Shown: piece after piece, positions 7,283 through 7,616 of the stretch | How the letters are laid out: every line of letters starts with the position of its first letter | How positions within the stretch are numbered: position 1 is the stretch's first letter | DNA from: Acidobacteriota bacterium | GTDB taxonomy: Bacteria > Acidobacteriota > Thermoanaerobaculia > Multivoradales > JAHEKO01 | NCBI GenBank assembly: GCA_030610025.1 | Contig: JAUWSP010000119.1 | Span: 1-7,616 of the forward strand | Length of the DNA: 7,616 nt | Direction: 5' to 3' | Made by a program: the position numbers and the translations under genes | Notes under the pieces: generated by a model | Seen by the model: the letters and a program-made list of their open reading frames with translations, nothing else | Databases searched by the model: none | What the model was told of the DNA's origin: nothing

Positions 7283-7327
7283 ATGGTAAGGACCCTACTG
7301 GCCACAAGTGGCTTCCCAGAACGCTAA
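7283..7327 (+). CDS. Possible 14-codon upstream ORF in the trpS leader
   Basis: ATG at 7283 opens MVRTLLATSGFPER and stops at TAA 7325-7327, 30 nt before trpS and in the same frame. If transcription starts near 7277, the ATG is only about 6 nt from the 5' end, so any translation would be nearly leaderless. It has no Trp codons and no Shine-Dalgarno, so it does not look like a classical tryptophan attenuator peptide. A short GCCA/TGGC hairpin (7301-7304/7309-7312) lies within it. It may be chance. Confidence 0.15.
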   Translation: MVRTLLATSGFPER

Positions 7328-7357
7328 TCGCAGCTCTATCGAGGCAAACCCGAGACC

Positions 7358-7616
7358 ATGATTACCGAGAATGTCGTCCTCTCCGGGATGCGAGCCACGG
7401 GCCGCATCCACCTTGGCAACTACTTCGGCGCCGTGAAGAACTGGGTCGAGCTGCAGGACAAATACCGGTGCTTCTATTTCATCGCCGATTGGCATGCCCT
7501 GACCACGGACTACGCAGATCCGTCGCGGATAGGCGGCAATTCGCTCGAGATGCTCGCCGACTTGCTGGCTTCGGGCCTCGATCCTGAGCGATCGGTGATC
7601 TTTGTCCAGTCTCTGG
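7358..7616 (+). CDS. trpS: Tryptophanyl-tRNA synthetase (N-terminal part, runs off window)
   Basis: This cytoplasmic class I aminoacyl-tRNA synthetase charges tRNA-Trp with tryptophan using ATP. The first 86 residues are present. They carry the N-terminal nucleotide-binding signature LSGMRATGRIHLGNYFGAVK, where H18-L-G-N21 is the HIGH motif of TrpRS. The FYFIADWHALTTDY block (39-52) and the ADLLASGLDPERSVIFVQS segment, both typical of the family, follow. Position 13 is Ala where TrpRS usually has Pro (RPTG or QPTG). An in-frame TAA at 7325-7327 with no other start codon before 7358 fixes the start. The Shine-Dalgarno is weak (GAGG at 7341-7344 is 13 nt away). The KMSKS motif lies beyond the window. 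Confidence 0.96.
   Translation, partial: MITENVVLSGMRATGRIHLGNYFGAVKNWVELQDKYRCFYFIADWHALTTDYADPSRIGGNSLEMLADLLASGLDPERSVIFVQSL

Noticed and set aside
7271..7357. T-box riboswitch or tryptophan attenuator ahead of trpS
   Set aside because: No T-box-like conserved sequence, no Trp codons in the small leader ORF, and no terminator hairpin with a T-run; the leader is too short for a T-box.

Overview
This is a G+C-rich bacterial chromosomal segment (roughly 60% or more by eye). Every protein gene lies on the + strand and most are housekeeping genes. The gene set is uvrC end, DUF4388/J-like/TPR protein, rnpB, cNMP-FHA protein, recG, a glycosyltransferase, a small membrane protein and the trpS start. 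Together with the DUF4388-type and cNMP-FHA architectures, this suggests an Acidobacteriota-like or Myxococcota/delta-type bacterium. That placement is an inference from gene style, not a phylogenetic result. I see no insertion sequence, CRISPR array, integrase, toxin-antitoxin pair, tRNA or phage gene.

Layout. Bases 1-313 are the 3' end of uvrC (nucleotide excision repair). A -10-like box at 345-350 precedes a 516-aa protein (377-1927) with a DUF4388/PATAN-like N-terminus, a winged-helix-like middle, a degenerate J-domain and C-terminal TPRs. Next is a well-preserved type A RNase P RNA gene (about 2000-2421). Its own -10 box (1989-1994) sits at the right distance from the expected 5' end. 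A 259-aa protein joining a cyclic-nucleotide-binding domain to an FHA domain follows (2521-3300).

The next block is a tight operon. recG (3405-5474) is followed after 2 nt by a GT4-type glycosyltransferase (5477-6700), which overlaps by 4 nt (ATGA) a 170-aa four-helix membrane protein (6697-7209). An intergenic region with a perfect TATAAT then leads into trpS (7358 to the window end, incomplete).

How the parts relate. uvrC and recG are DNA repair, rnpB is tRNA 5' processing and trpS is tRNA charging. The two multi-domain proteins flanking rnpB look like signalling or scaffold proteins with no enzymatic output. No complete new system is evident. The points most worth a second look are the J-like domain lacking a normal HPD, the cNMP-FHA fusion, the unusual P16/P17 arm and 10-bp P6 candidate of RNase P RNA, the unassigned membrane protein with conserved-looking histidines, and an 11-nt promoter motif shared by the DUF4388 gene and rnpB.
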